The notes under the pieces: model-generated
The model's input: only the letters and a program-made list of their open reading frames with translations
Databases searched by the model: none
Told to the model about the DNA's origin: nothing
Assembly: GCF_001650495.1 (NCBI RefSeq)
Contig: NZ_LWCS01000076.1
Span: 62,001 to 126,000 of the forward strand
From: Mycolicibacterium iranicum
GTDB taxonomy: Bacteria; Actinomycetota; Actinomycetes; Mycobacteriales; Mycobacteriaceae
Length of the DNA stretch: 64,000 bases
Direction of reading: 5' to 3'
Part shown: in pieces, positions 1 to 10,300 of the stretch
Position numbering within the stretch: the stretch's first letter is position 1
How the letters are laid out: each line of letters starts with the position of its first letter
Made by a program: the position numbers and the translations under genes

Positions 1-198
1 GCGATGAAGTTCACGTCCGTCACGGCTGAGTCGCTGCGGTCCGGCCTATGCACCGTGCTCGCGGCTGCGTCGGCACAGCGCGCCGGAGAGTTGGCGGCAC
101 GGATGGCAACACCTGCGCAAAGCCTCTCCGCCGCAGCAGATCTCCTCGAAGCTTCGGCAAGACAGGGTCGGATACCGGTCAAAGTATCTCGCCGGTGA
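1..198 (+). CDS. C-terminal end of a probable glycosyltransferase (partial, enters from left)
   Basis: The frame is open from the first base and ends in TGA. It encodes about 65 residues with strong G/C third-position bias. The segment ERL-like 'AESLRSGLCTVL' followed by 'RAGELAARMATPAQSLSAAADLLE' resembles the last two helices of MGT/GT1-type glycosyltransferases, which in mycobacteria glycosylate phenolic and peptido-glycolipids. The catalytic part would lie off the window, so the function is inferred from the tail only. It converges on the acyltransferase gene and overlaps its stop by 20 bases. The in-frame ATG at position 4 is probably internal. A chance ORF cannot be excluded. Confidence 0.45.
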   Translation, partial: AMKFTSVTAESLRSGLCTVLAAASAQRAGELAARMATPAQSLSAAADLLEASARQGRIPVKVSRR

Positions 199-1501
199 TG
201 CCGAACTCGGCCAACACATCTGCCGCGAGCGCACGCAGCCGCGGCTTCGTATTGTCCGCACCGGGCTGGTAAGCCGTCACCCCGATGTTCATCTTGCCGC
301 CGACGCGGCCCGCGACAAGCACCAGCTGACCGCCGCTGCGATCGATCTGGCACCGCCTCACATTCTGGTCCACCGCGCGCAGATACCCGTGCTCGGCGAC
401 CGTTCCGTCGATCTGAAAGCCCAACTCGGGCAGTTCGCCGACGCTGGAGCACGACACCGGCAGGGCGCCGAACACTGCTGCGCCGAACCCTCGGACCGCC
501 CGCTTGGGGATGAACGGAGTCAACGGCTGGAGTGCGAAAGTCTCGTCGGGATTATCACGCAGCGCGGCCACCGCCGTACGGATGTCCCCCCGAGCGTCCG
601 AAAGGTCGCCGACGGCGCGCACCGGGTCGACGTTGACGCCGGCGAATCGCAGCGCGTTGGCGCGAGTGTCCTCCCACGTCCGGTCGGACAGCGCGAGAAC
701 GAGGTCGACCGTCCCGTCGGCGCGGCACCGGCCAATCCGGCGCGCAAGGCCCGCCGAGAAACCGGCGAACAGCGAATGGCTGTTCCCTCCAAGCACTTTC
801 GCGCTCCGATCCCAGTCGTCGATGTCGACGACCACAGACACCGCAGGGACGACGACGACTTCGTCGGCGTGCCCGACCCGCCGTCGTTCCGGTTTCGGGA
901 GTGTCTCGTCGCGCCGTCGCCGCGACAATCGAACGGCCGCAACGATCGCGCGTGCTGCTGCGCTGATGCCGCGCAACGCTTCCCGAGCATCCAGTGCGAG
1001 CGCCTGGCGACGGGTGCGAGCGTTCGCCGCCGGGTAACCGAATTCACGTACCGAGCCGGTGATCGCCTCGACCAGCGTCTGCGCCAGACCCAATCCGTCC
1101 ATCAGACAGTGCGATGCGACGAGCGTGACAGCTGTCGAACCGTCCGTCATGGGCAGGACGCCCAGATGCCAGCCCGGACCGTTCTCCGGGTCGACCGGAA
1201 CCTGCGACCGTTCGTCGATCCAGTCGCTCAGGTCCGCGCGCGGGCGGGGTTCCTCCGCGACATCGAGATCGCCGGCAGGACCGGTCGATGAGATCCACCG
1301 GTGCCTTCCGAAGGGGAGCGGCGATCGCTCGATGCGCCTGCCCGCGAGCCCGTAGCCGAAGTTCTCGTGAAAACGCTTCAGTCCAACATGATCCAGGGGA
1401 TGCTCATAGACCCACACGAGCTGGACCACCTGCGCCTGCCCCGTCGCTCGCAGCGAAAGAAAGGTGGCCTGGTCGATGTAGGCGAGCCGGTCTTCGCGCA
1501 T
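179..1501 (-). CDS. WS/DGAT- or condensation-superfamily acyltransferase-like protein (copy 2)
   Basis: This 440-residue protein belongs to the CoA-dependent acyltransferase superfamily that includes WS/DGAT enzymes, Pap proteins and NRPS condensation domains. The catalytic-type motif S-H-C-L-M-D-G lies at residues 130-136, so His131 and Asp135 fit HxxxD(G). Such enzymes move an acyl group from CoA or a carrier to a hydroxyl or amine. A 'VSCSSVG' stretch near residue 350 resembles the conserved SN-x-G region of the family. It is a paralogue of the upstream gene: both begin with Y-x-D-Q-A-x-x-L-x-L-R-A-T-G-Q and share W-V-Y-E-H and F-G-R-H-R-W. The ATG start sits one base after the upstream stop, so it is the last gene of the operon. 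The substrate is unknown. Confidence 0.7.
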   Translation of the reverse strand: MREDRLAYIDQATFLSLRATGQAQVVQLVWVYEHPLDHVGLKRFHENFGYGLAGRRIERSPLPFGRHRWISSTGPAGDLDVAEEPRPRADLSDWIDERSQVPVDPENGPGWHLGVLPMTDGSTAVTLVASHCLMDGLGLAQTLVEAITGSVREFGYPAANARTRRQALALDAREALRGISAAARAIVAAVRLSRRRRDETLPKPERRRVGHADEVVVVPAVSVVVDIDDWDRSAKVLGGNSHSLFAGFSAGLARRIGRCRADGTVDLVLALSDRTWEDTRANALRFAGVNVDPVRAVGDLSDARGDIRTAVAALRDNPDETFALQPLTPFIPKRAVRGFGAAVFGALPVSCSSVGELPELGFQIDGTVAEHGYLRAVDQNVRRCQIDRSGGQLVLVAGRVGGKMNIGVTAYQPGADNTKPRLRALAADVLAEFGITGEIL

Positions 1502-1502
1502 G

Positions 1503-2840
1503 TCAGACAACCGCGCCGGTGAGCTGGAAGTCGGAGAGCGTGCGCTCCACTCGTACGCGCAGCGCGGACCTCGTGTCGACCACCCCGCCTGCGTAGCCCA
1601 CCACAGCGAGAGAGAGCCGGCCACAGACACGCGCACTGACGATGGTGAGCAGGCCGTGCCGCTGCTCCAGCACCCTGCGGGTGACGTGCTGGTCGACGCC
1701 GCGCATCAGGACGTATTCGGCCTCGGTGCCGTCGAGCCGTGCAATCTCGCAGGACACATTGCCCATGTTCGAGCAGGACACCGGCTGCTCGGCGAAGTTG
1801 AATGCCATTTCGGCGCCTCGTCTGACCGCGACCTTCGGGACGAACGGGATCAACGGCAGCAGCTGCTCGACGTCCTCGGGCACCTCCCCCAGCGTGGCCA
1901 GGGTGTGCCGGATCTCGGCTCGCGTGCCGGACAGATCCGTGCACACCACCGCGGGATCGATGCGCACACTGGCCAATTGCACCGCATTGGCACGGGTGTC
2001 GGCGATTCCGGTGCGGTCGTTGATCGGAACGATCAGCGGAACCTTCCCGTCCGCCGCGCACCTGCCCATGGAGTCGGCGAGGCGTGCGCAGAAACCGGCC
2101 AGCAGTGAATACGCGTTGCCCCCGAGGGCGGCGGCCCTCCGGTCCCACTCGTCCAGATCGACGAACACCGAGACTGACGGAACCGCCACGTGGCGAGTGT
2201 CGTCGAACCCTCGTCCGTTGACGCCCTTCGACGCCGAGCGGACCGGGCGGTCCCGCAGCCTGCGGCGCGCGATGCGGCCCGCGGTGGCCAGTGTCTTCGT
2301 CACTTGTGGTAAGTCGCGTCGGCTCTGCCGCAGGTCCTCGATGAAAGCGCCACGGCGGGTGCGCGATTGCGGAGCCGGATAGCCGAAGTCGCGGATCTCG
2401 CCGGCGATGGTGTCCAGAATTGTGGCCACTGCGCCACCGCCGTCACTGATGCAGTGCGACAACGTCAGACACACCGCCGTGGCCCCGTCGGTCATCGGAA
2501 GTGCACCCAGGTGCCAGCTCGGACCCCATTCGGGATCAACGGGCCGCACAGCTCTTTCGTCCAGCCAGTCAGCGAGTTCGGCCCGGGGACGAGGCCGCGC
2601 CTCGATGTCGATGTCGGCGGGCGGTCTGACGGCCCGCACCCACCGGTGACGGCCGAACGGCACCGCTGAGCGTTCGATGCAGCGGCCCCACAACCCGTTT
2701 CCGAAGCTGCGATGAAAGCGCCGGACGGCGTCGAGGTCGACCCGGTGCTCGTACACCCAGATGCACTGCATCGCAGCGGCCTGGCCGGTCGCTCGCAGCC
2801 CCAGATACATGGCCTGGTCGACGTAGTCGAGCACGGTCAT
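1503..2840 (-). CDS. WS/DGAT- or condensation-superfamily acyltransferase-like protein (copy 1)
   Basis: This 445-residue protein is a paralogue of the next gene downstream. The motif L-S-H-C-I-S-D-G-G-G places His129 and Asp133 in the HxxxDG catalytic arrangement of the acyltransferase superfamily. 'VSCSNMGNV' in the C-terminal half matches the SN-x-x-G region that packs against the active-site tunnel in relatives. There is no signal peptide or membrane segment, so it is likely cytosolic or peripheral. The start follows the papA stop by a single base (TGA-c-ATG), which indicates translational coupling. With the PKS and PapA upstream, an acyl-transfer step on the same lipid is the natural reading. 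The acceptor cannot be read from sequence. Confidence 0.72.
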   Translation of the reverse strand: MTVLDYVDQAMYLGLRATGQAAAMQCIWVYEHRVDLDAVRRFHRSFGNGLWGRCIERSAVPFGRHRWVRAVRPPADIDIEARPRPRAELADWLDERAVRPVDPEWGPSWHLGALPMTDGATAVCLTLSHCISDGGGAVATILDTIAGEIRDFGYPAPQSRTRRGAFIEDLRQSRRDLPQVTKTLATAGRIARRRLRDRPVRSASKGVNGRGFDDTRHVAVPSVSVFVDLDEWDRRAAALGGNAYSLLAGFCARLADSMGRCAADGKVPLIVPINDRTGIADTRANAVQLASVRIDPAVVCTDLSGTRAEIRHTLATLGEVPEDVEQLLPLIPFVPKVAVRRGAEMAFNFAEQPVSCSNMGNVSCEIARLDGTEAEYVLMRGVDQHVTRRVLEQRHGLLTIVSARVCGRLSLAVVGYAGGVVDTRSALRVRVERTLSDFQLTGAVV

Positions 2841-2841
2841 G

Positions 2842-4305
2842 TCAACTCCCTGAGACCGGAGACAGCCGGCTCCCGTGGTGTAGCGCGACGCCGTGACGGA
2901 CGGCGGGCGAGGTCTCGGACTCGGCGACACGGACATAGATCTGCTTCATCACGTTGAGGTAGCGCTGCACCGACTTGCGCGCGACCGGGTTGTCGGGGAA
3001 GGCCACCGTCACGACGGTCTCCCGCTCGGTCCGGTTCACCCAGATCCCTATCTGGTCTGCAGACCGGCTGTCGCAGTAGATCTTTCCGTTCATCCGTTCC
3101 CACTCGGCGATGATCGCCGGGGACAGCGGCGGCAGGCCCGCGTCGAGGTACGACACCATCTGCACGCCGGGGCCCGCGCCGCGCAGCCCGAACCGGCCGT
3201 CGGCGAGCTCGAGCACCCGATCGAACGGGACGTGAGCGAGGTCCACATTTGCGTCGAACGACGCTTGCGCGCTGCGCGCGGTCTCGCCGAACGATCCGGC
3301 GTTCACCGGCACGGTGAACGGGACGAGCCCCGTGAACCAGCCGGTGGTCATGAACTCGGCGGGCGTGCTGCGCGTCGTGGTGGGTGTGATGCCGTAGTAG
3401 ACAGGCGTGCCGGTGAATTCGTGGTCTACGAGAGCGGCGCACGCGAGGACGCCGCCGCTGAATCGCACCCCTTCGCTCGTGCAGGCCGCGTCGAAGCTGT
3501 TGCTCTGCCGGGCATCGAGAAGCTGCATGACCATCATGTCGCCGCCGCAGGGCTGCGACAGGTCACCAAGCGGCAGCGGGAACTGCGGCATGGCTCCGTC
3601 GTTGCGTTCGGCGAACTGGATCCACTTGCGGACGTGAGGTGACTCCAGGGTCAGCGCTGAGGTGAACCGGCGCTGTTTGACGCAGTAATCGTCGTAACTG
3701 CCCGCCTCGTGCAGCCCGACCGGTGCGCCGCCGTTGACGAGTGTGAGGTACATCAGGTGGATCTCGACGAGCACCAGGCACATGAACAGCGCATCGGTGT
3801 GTACGTGGTCGACGCTGATGTAGAACGTGAAGTGGTCTTTGCGCTGGATGACCCCGAAGTGAAAGCAGTCCCACTGCAGCGGATCCGGGGTGGCCAGGAT
3901 GTGGGAACGCCATTGCGCCGCGGTCATGTCCCCATGCTCGGTGGGAACGAACTTGAGGTCCCGCGGGTTCTTCAGGGTGCGGCGCACGATGGCGTCGTCG
4001 TCGGTGACTTCGAACCGGCTGTGGTAGGTGTCGTGACGCCTCAGGTAGGCATTCAGGACATGCGACATCGCCCGCAGATCGCACTGGCCCGGCATGTCCC
4101 ATGCGGGGATGTTGAGCCGGGCCATGTCGGCGCCCGCCGCCTTGCGCCTGCGAAAGGTCCGGATGTGTTGCTCCTGTTGATAACTGATCGGCACCGAGCT
4201 GGCCGGAGCATCGCACATCTTTGCCGTCGTCGCCGGAGACGGATGCCACGACACGACACGGCCTGGTTCGCCGACCCAGTCGTGGATCGATCTCAATGCC
4301 ACCAT
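2842..4305 (-). CDS. PapA-family polyketide-associated acyltransferase
   Basis: This 487-residue protein has the layout of mycobacterial PapA1/A2/A3 enzymes, which transfer polyketide or fatty acyl chains onto trehalose-type sugars. The catalytic motif is H-V-H-T-D near residue 165. The usual following Gly is Ala here. Conserved family segments are visible: 'YCVKQRRF', 'WIQFAERNDG', 'FPLPLGD', 'PAEFMTTGWFTGLVPFTVPV' and 'SFDANVDLAHVPFDRVLEL'. The ATG overlaps the PKS stop by one base (TGATG), so it is translated in step with the PKS. An in-frame start 249 bases upstream lies inside the PKS gene and has no family similarity. This pairing is the same as the pks-papA pairs that make sulfolipid, DAT/PAT and trehalose polyphleates. 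Confidence 0.85.
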   Translation of the reverse strand: MVALRSIHDWVGEPGRVVSWHPSPATTAKMCDAPASSVPISYQQEQHIRTFRRRKAAGADMARLNIPAWDMPGQCDLRAMSHVLNAYLRRHDTYHSRFEVTDDDAIVRRTLKNPRDLKFVPTEHGDMTAAQWRSHILATPDPLQWDCFHFGVIQRKDHFTFYISVDHVHTDALFMCLVLVEIHLMYLTLVNGGAPVGLHEAGSYDDYCVKQRRFTSALTLESPHVRKWIQFAERNDGAMPQFPLPLGDLSQPCGGDMMVMQLLDARQSNSFDAACTSEGVRFSGGVLACAALVDHEFTGTPVYYGITPTTTRSTPAEFMTTGWFTGLVPFTVPVNAGSFGETARSAQASFDANVDLAHVPFDRVLELADGRFGLRGAGPGVQMVSYLDAGLPPLSPAIIAEWERMNGKIYCDSRSADQIGIWVNRTERETVVTVAFPDNPVARKSVQRYLNVMKQIYVRVAESETSPAVRHGVALHHGSRLSPVSGS

Positions 4306-7300
4306 CAGTGCGCACTCCCGTCGACGAGCACTTCTTCGGTCAACACGGCTGCCAGGTTCTCGGCGAGGGCACGCACGGTGGTGATGTCCGTGGTGGCCAC
4401 GCGCACACCCGTCTCTGCTTCGATCCGGGTCCGAACCTCCAGCACGCCAAGCGAATCGAGGCCGTACTCGGCGATCGGACGGTCCGGGTCGACCGTGCGG
4501 CGCAGGATGATGCCGATCTGATCGACGATGAGCCGTCGCAACCGGCCGACCCACTCCTGCGGAGGCAGCGTGCGCAGTTCCATCAGGAATGCGCTACCCC
4601 GGGACCGCGTCTCCCCCAGCGTGCGGAACGCTTCGGCGAACGTGCTGTGCTGCGCGAACTCCGTAATCCACGGTTCGCCTGCGATCGGGGCGTAGCCGCT
4701 GTAGCCGCGATCGAGCCGCAGCAGCGACTCGAGCGCGTAGGCGCCGTCGGACGGCGCGATGGCCATCTGCGAATTCTGGGCGAGAGCCTGGCCTTTACCG
4801 ATCTCGGCCCACGGCCCCCATGCAATGGTGGTGGCGGTCAAGCCGCGCGCGCGCCGCCAGTGTGTGAACGCGTCGAGCCAGCTGTTGGCTGCGGCATAGG
4901 CGCCCTGGCCCGGAGATCCGACCAGAGCCGCTGCGGACGAGAACATGCAGAACCAGTCCAGCGGCTGGCCGACGGTGGCTTCGTGCAGGTTCCACGCTCC
5001 CGCGACCTTGGGCGCCCAGCAGCGAGTGATCACGTCGTCGGTGATGTTCGTCAGCGCCGCATCCTCGACGACGGCCGCGGCGTGCAGGACCCCGCGAACG
5101 GGCCTGCCGGTCGACGTCGCCACCGCGACCGCACGCTCGGCCGCGGCGGGCTCGCTGATATCACCCAGGCAGATCTCGACCTCGGTGCCGCCGGCGCGAA
5201 TCCGCTCCAGCACAGCCAAAGCTGCATCGGCGGGTTCTGACCGTCCGGTCAACACGATGCGCCCACAACCCAGTTCGGCAAGGCGCTCGGCGACAAACAA
5301 CCCGAGGCCGCCCAGCCCCCCGCTGAGGAGGTAGGAGCCGTCGCGGCGGAAGGCCACCGCCTGCGCAGGCGGCACCACGACCCGGCTGTGGCCTTCCCTT
5401 GGCACGTCGAGGACCAGTTTGCCGGTGTGCTCGGCGGCCCCCATCGTCCTGATCGCGGTGGCCGCGTCGGCCAGCGGGAAGTGCGTGGTCTCGGGCAGCG
5501 GCAAGTCACCGTCGGCGATCTTGCCGAACACCGTCTCCAGAACGCGCCGCACCACAGGAGGCCGGGTCAGCGTCAGCAGGGCGAGATCGACGGCGAAGAA
5601 GGACAGGTTGCGCCGGAACGCGTAGAGCCCGATCGTGTTGTTCCCGTAGATGTCTCGTTTGCCGATCTCGACGAAGCGGCCGCCGAACGCCAGTAGTTCC
5701 AAACCGGCCTGCTGGGCGGCCCCCGGCAGTGAGTTCACCACGATGTCGACGCCGTAGCCGCCGGTGTCGAGGCGGATCTGATCCGCGAAGTCGGTGGAGC
5801 GGGAATCGTAGACGTGGTCTATTCCCCTGCTGCGCAACAGTTCCCGCTTGGCGTGGCTACCGGCGGTGGCGAAGATCTGCGCTCCGGCCGCGCGGGCTAT
5901 GGCGATGGCGGCTTGGCCGACGCCTCCCGTCGCCGAATGGATCAGCACCTTGTCGGTCGAGGAGATCCTGGCCAGATCGTGCAGGCTGTACCACGCCGTG
6001 GCGTGGGCACTGGGGACCGCGGCGGCGCGGTCCTCGGCGAGACCCGTCGGGAGCGTCACTGCCATGTCCGCATCGCAGGTGACGTAGGTGGCCCATGCAC
6101 CGTCGGCGGTGATTCCCGCGACACGGTCTCCCACCTGATGGGTGGTGACACCCGGTCCGACGCGCGTGACGACACCGGCGAAGTCGGCGCCCAGCTCCGG
6201 CAGCCTGCCTTCGAAGCTCGGGTAGCGACCATAGGCCACCAGGACATCGGCGAAGTTGAGGTTCGACGCCGTCACCATCACCTCGACCTCGCCGGAGCCG
6301 GGCGGTGTGCGCTCGGCGGCGACGAGCTCCAGCGATTGCAGATCACCGGGAGTGCGAATGCGCAGCCGCATCCCTTCGGAGTCGTGCTTGACGGTCCTGG
6401 TGTACCGGTCTTCGGGGCGAACCGGGCCTGGTTTGAGTCGTGCCGCATACCACGCGCCGTCGCGCCAGGCGGTCTCGTCCTCATCAGAACCTGCCACCAA
6501 CTGGGCGGCGACGAGATCGAGCTCGGTGAGCGCGTCGACGTCGATCTGGGTGGCACGCAGCCCGGGGTGCTCAACGCCGATCACGCGCATCAGGCCGCGT
6601 ACCCCCGCGTGGCCGAGATTCACCTCGTCGTCCGGCGACACCGACTGGGCGTGGGTGGTCAACGCATACAGCCGGGGCGGCGCACCTGCGATGTCGGCCA
6701 CACAGCGGGCAACGTCCACAAGACCGGACACCGCCTCGGCCCCCTGACCGGACACCACCGCGACCACACCGGTGATGGCCTGGTGTGCGATGCCTTCCAC
6801 CGGCCAGGCCGCGGTGCTCACGTCGGCGCCGCGGTCGCGCAGCGCGGCGGCGAGCTCGCCGGCCCGGCCGTCTGCCGTGCGCGATGTGCTGATGACCAGC
6901 CACCGCCCGTCGCCGGTCCTGTGACCCTTGGGCAGTTCCGCGCGATGCCAGTCGATGCTCAGCAAGCGGTCGTTGAACAGCTTCTCCCGCCGAGCCGATG
7001 CCGACAGACCGGCGCCCAGGTGCAGACCCGACAGCGACATCAGCACCGCACCGTCCCCATCGAGGACTTCGAGATCCGCGTCGACCCCCGCCGGAGTCAC
7101 CTCGGTCACGCAGATGTGGCAGTAGCGGGCGCCGCGCAGCGATCTGAACACCCGGACGTGGCGGATACCCAAGGGCAGCATGAGTGTTCCGGACCGGTCC
7201 GCCTGTAGATCGGGGTGGGCGGCGACCGCCTGGAAGCATGCGTCGAGCAACGCGGGCTGGACGCTGTAGGCGCTCTGCTGCGACCGAAGCGATCCGGGCA

Positions 7301-10300
7301 GCGCGACCTCGGCCAGGACGGACACGCCATCCTCGGCGGTGTGGACGGTGCTCAGTCCCGCGAAGGCGGGCCCGTACTGGACCCCGCGCTCGTCGAACCA
7401 GGCGCGCAGCGAGTCCCCGGCGACCGTGCCGGGGTGGGCGGCCAGCAAGGCATGCACGTCGCGCGGCGCCGAGTCGCGCAGGTCAACCGGCTCTACGAGG
7501 GTGGCCCCGGCATGGCGCACACGCTCGCCCTCCACGTGCGTGTCGACCGTGAACGTGGCAACGCCAACGCCGTTGCGTGACGCCGATGCCGCCACCGAGG
7601 TTGCGCCGTCGAGCAGTAACGCGGCCTCGAAGCTGATGTCGCGCACTTCGGCGGTGTCCCCGAACACCGTGCGCGCCGCCGCGATGGCCATCTCGCAGTA
7701 CGCAGCCGCGGGATACGCGGCGACGTGATGGATGCGGTGGTCGGCCAGCCACGGATGGGTATCAGTGCCGATGTCGGCCCGCCAGACATGGCGTTCCGGG
7801 TCCTCGGCGAGCCGCACGTGTGCACCCAGCAGCGGATGGGTGTTGGACGCCGCGCCGACGACCGGCCGCGAAGTGTCCCGAGAGAGCATCAGCTGTCGGC
7901 GCGCCCACGTGGGCAGCGGGGCGTCGATCAGCGTCCCTTCCGGGTACAGAGCTGCGAAATCGATTGCGGCACCGGCACTGTAGAGGTCGGCAAGCACCTC
8001 ACGCAGACCATGCGGCAGATCCTGCGCTCGGCGCAGGGTCGCCAGCGCGATCGCGCTGACGTCGAGACTCTTGGCATTCTGGTCGACGGCGTGGGTCAGC
8101 AGCGGATGCGGCGACAGCTCGGCGAAGACCCGGTGCCCATCCTCGAGCGCAGCCTGTACAGCGGCCGCGAACCGCACCGCGTGGCGTAGATTGTCCGCCC
8201 AGTAGTACGCGTCGAAATCAGCGAACTCCCGCGGATCGTAAAGCGTCGCAGAGTAATAGGGAATCGTCGGGTCCGCGGGATTGAGATCGGCGAGCGCCTC
8301 GGTCAGATCGTCGAGGATGGGGTCGACCTGCGGCGAGTGCGATGCGACCTCGACGGCCACCTCTCGTGCCATCACACCACGGTCTTCCCACTCCTGAACC
8401 AGCGCACTGATGGTCGATCTCGCGCCGCCGATCACCGCCGACTGGGGGGACGCGATGACCGACAGCACGACGTCACCGGCTCCGCGCGCAGCCAGCTCCG
8501 AAAGTACCTGCTGGGCGGGAAGTTCCACCGAAGCCATCGCGCCGGTGGCCGCGCCTTCGGTGGCGACCCTCTGCATCAGCCGTGAGCGCCTGCAGATGAC
8601 CTTGACGCCGTCTTCGAGGCTGAGGGCCTCGGAGACGACTGCGGCGGCCACCTCCCCCATCGAGTGGCCGATGACCGCGCTCGGGTGAACCCCGTAGGCG
8701 GCCAAGGTGCGGGCGAGGGCCACCTGAAATGCGAAGACCGCGGGCTGGACTCGGTCGATACCAGTGACCGTCTCGGCTGCTGTCACGGCATCGGTCACCG
8801 AGAATCCGGACTCCGCGGCGATCAGTGGTTCGATCTCGGCGATGGCCGCCGCGAACCGCGGTTCACCGGCCAGCAGGGCCGCACCCATGGCCGACCACTG
8901 TGAGCCCTGCCCCGAGAAGACCCATACCGGGCCGCGGTCACCGTCCGGCACGGTTGCCTGTGGCGGCGCGTCACCGGCCGCGATGGCACGCAGCGCGCTC
9001 ACGAGTTCTTCGGCCGTACCGGCCAGCACGGCGGTACGCACGGTCCGGTGCGCACGCCGACGGGCCAGCGTGTACGCCAGATCGCGAAGGTCCAGCTCAT
9101 CCGAGCGGGCACGTACCCAGTCCGCGAGCTGAGAAGCAGTGCTGCACAGGGCTTCCGGCGAGGTCGCCGACAATGGGAAGAGCCACGGCGCACCGATGGT
9201 CTGGCCCGCACGAGAGGTGGGACCGGTGTCCGGCGCCTGCTCCAGGACGACGTGCACGTTCGTGCCGGACAAACCATAGGACGACACCGCCGCACGGCGG
9301 GGGTGATCGCCGGTCTCCGGCCATGCCGTCACGTCCTGTGGGACGAACAGGGCCGTGTCGATCTTGGCGGTCTCGTCGGAGAGCCGCTGGAAGTGCAGGC
9401 TGGGAGGCACCTCGGCGTGACCCAGAGCGAGCGCGGCCTTCATCAACCCGACGACACCCGAGGCGGATTGCGAGTGCCCGAAGTTCGTCTTCGCCGAGCC
9501 GAGTGCGCAGGGCGCGGTGGTGCCGTAAACCTCGGCGAGGCTGGCGTACTCAATCGGATCCCCGACGGGCGTGCCGGTGCCGTGCGCCTCGACATAGCCG
9601 ACTGTGGCCGGGTCGATGTCCGCCGCAGCGAGGGCCGACCGGTACACCGCGATCTGGGCGGCCCGAGAGGGCGTGGCGATGTTGACGGTGTGGCCGTCCT
9701 GGTTGGTCGCGGTGCCGCGCACGACGGCGAGCACCCGGTCCCCGTCTCGCAGCGCGTCGGGCAGGCGCTTGAAGAGCAGCATCACCGCCGCTTCTCCGGA
9801 AACGAATCCGTCCGCGTCGGCGTCGAAGGAGCGGCATCGGCCCGTCGGTGACAGCATGCCCTGCGCCGAACCGGATGACAGCTTGCGCGGCTCAAGCAGG
9901 ACGTTGACTCCGCCGGCGAGCGCGAGTGAACTCTCGCCGTCGTGCAGGCTGCGGCATGCCATGTGTACCGCGAGCAGTCCGGAGGAGCACGCGGAGTCGA
10001 CGGTGCAGGCCGGCCCGTGCGCGCCCAGGTGATAGGCGATGCGCCCCGAAGCCAACCCGTAATTGCTGCCGGTGAAGCCGTAGGGTCCGGCGATCGCGTC
10101 GGCATCCGCGGTGATCAGCTGATAGTCGTTGTGCGTCATGCCGACGAAGACACCGGTCTGAGTGCCCGCCAGGGTCGCGGGGTCGATGCCTGCATGCTCG
10201 ACGGCCTCCCAGGACGCTTCGAGGAGCAGTCGGTGCTGCGGGTCGATTGCCGTGGCCTCGCGCTCGGCGATTCCGAAGAACCCGGCGTCGAAACCTGAGA

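Noticed and set aside
5814..7208. Long ORFs opposite the PKS and other genes
   Set aside because: They are high-GC antisense shadows with Arg/His-rich composition and no recognisable domain.
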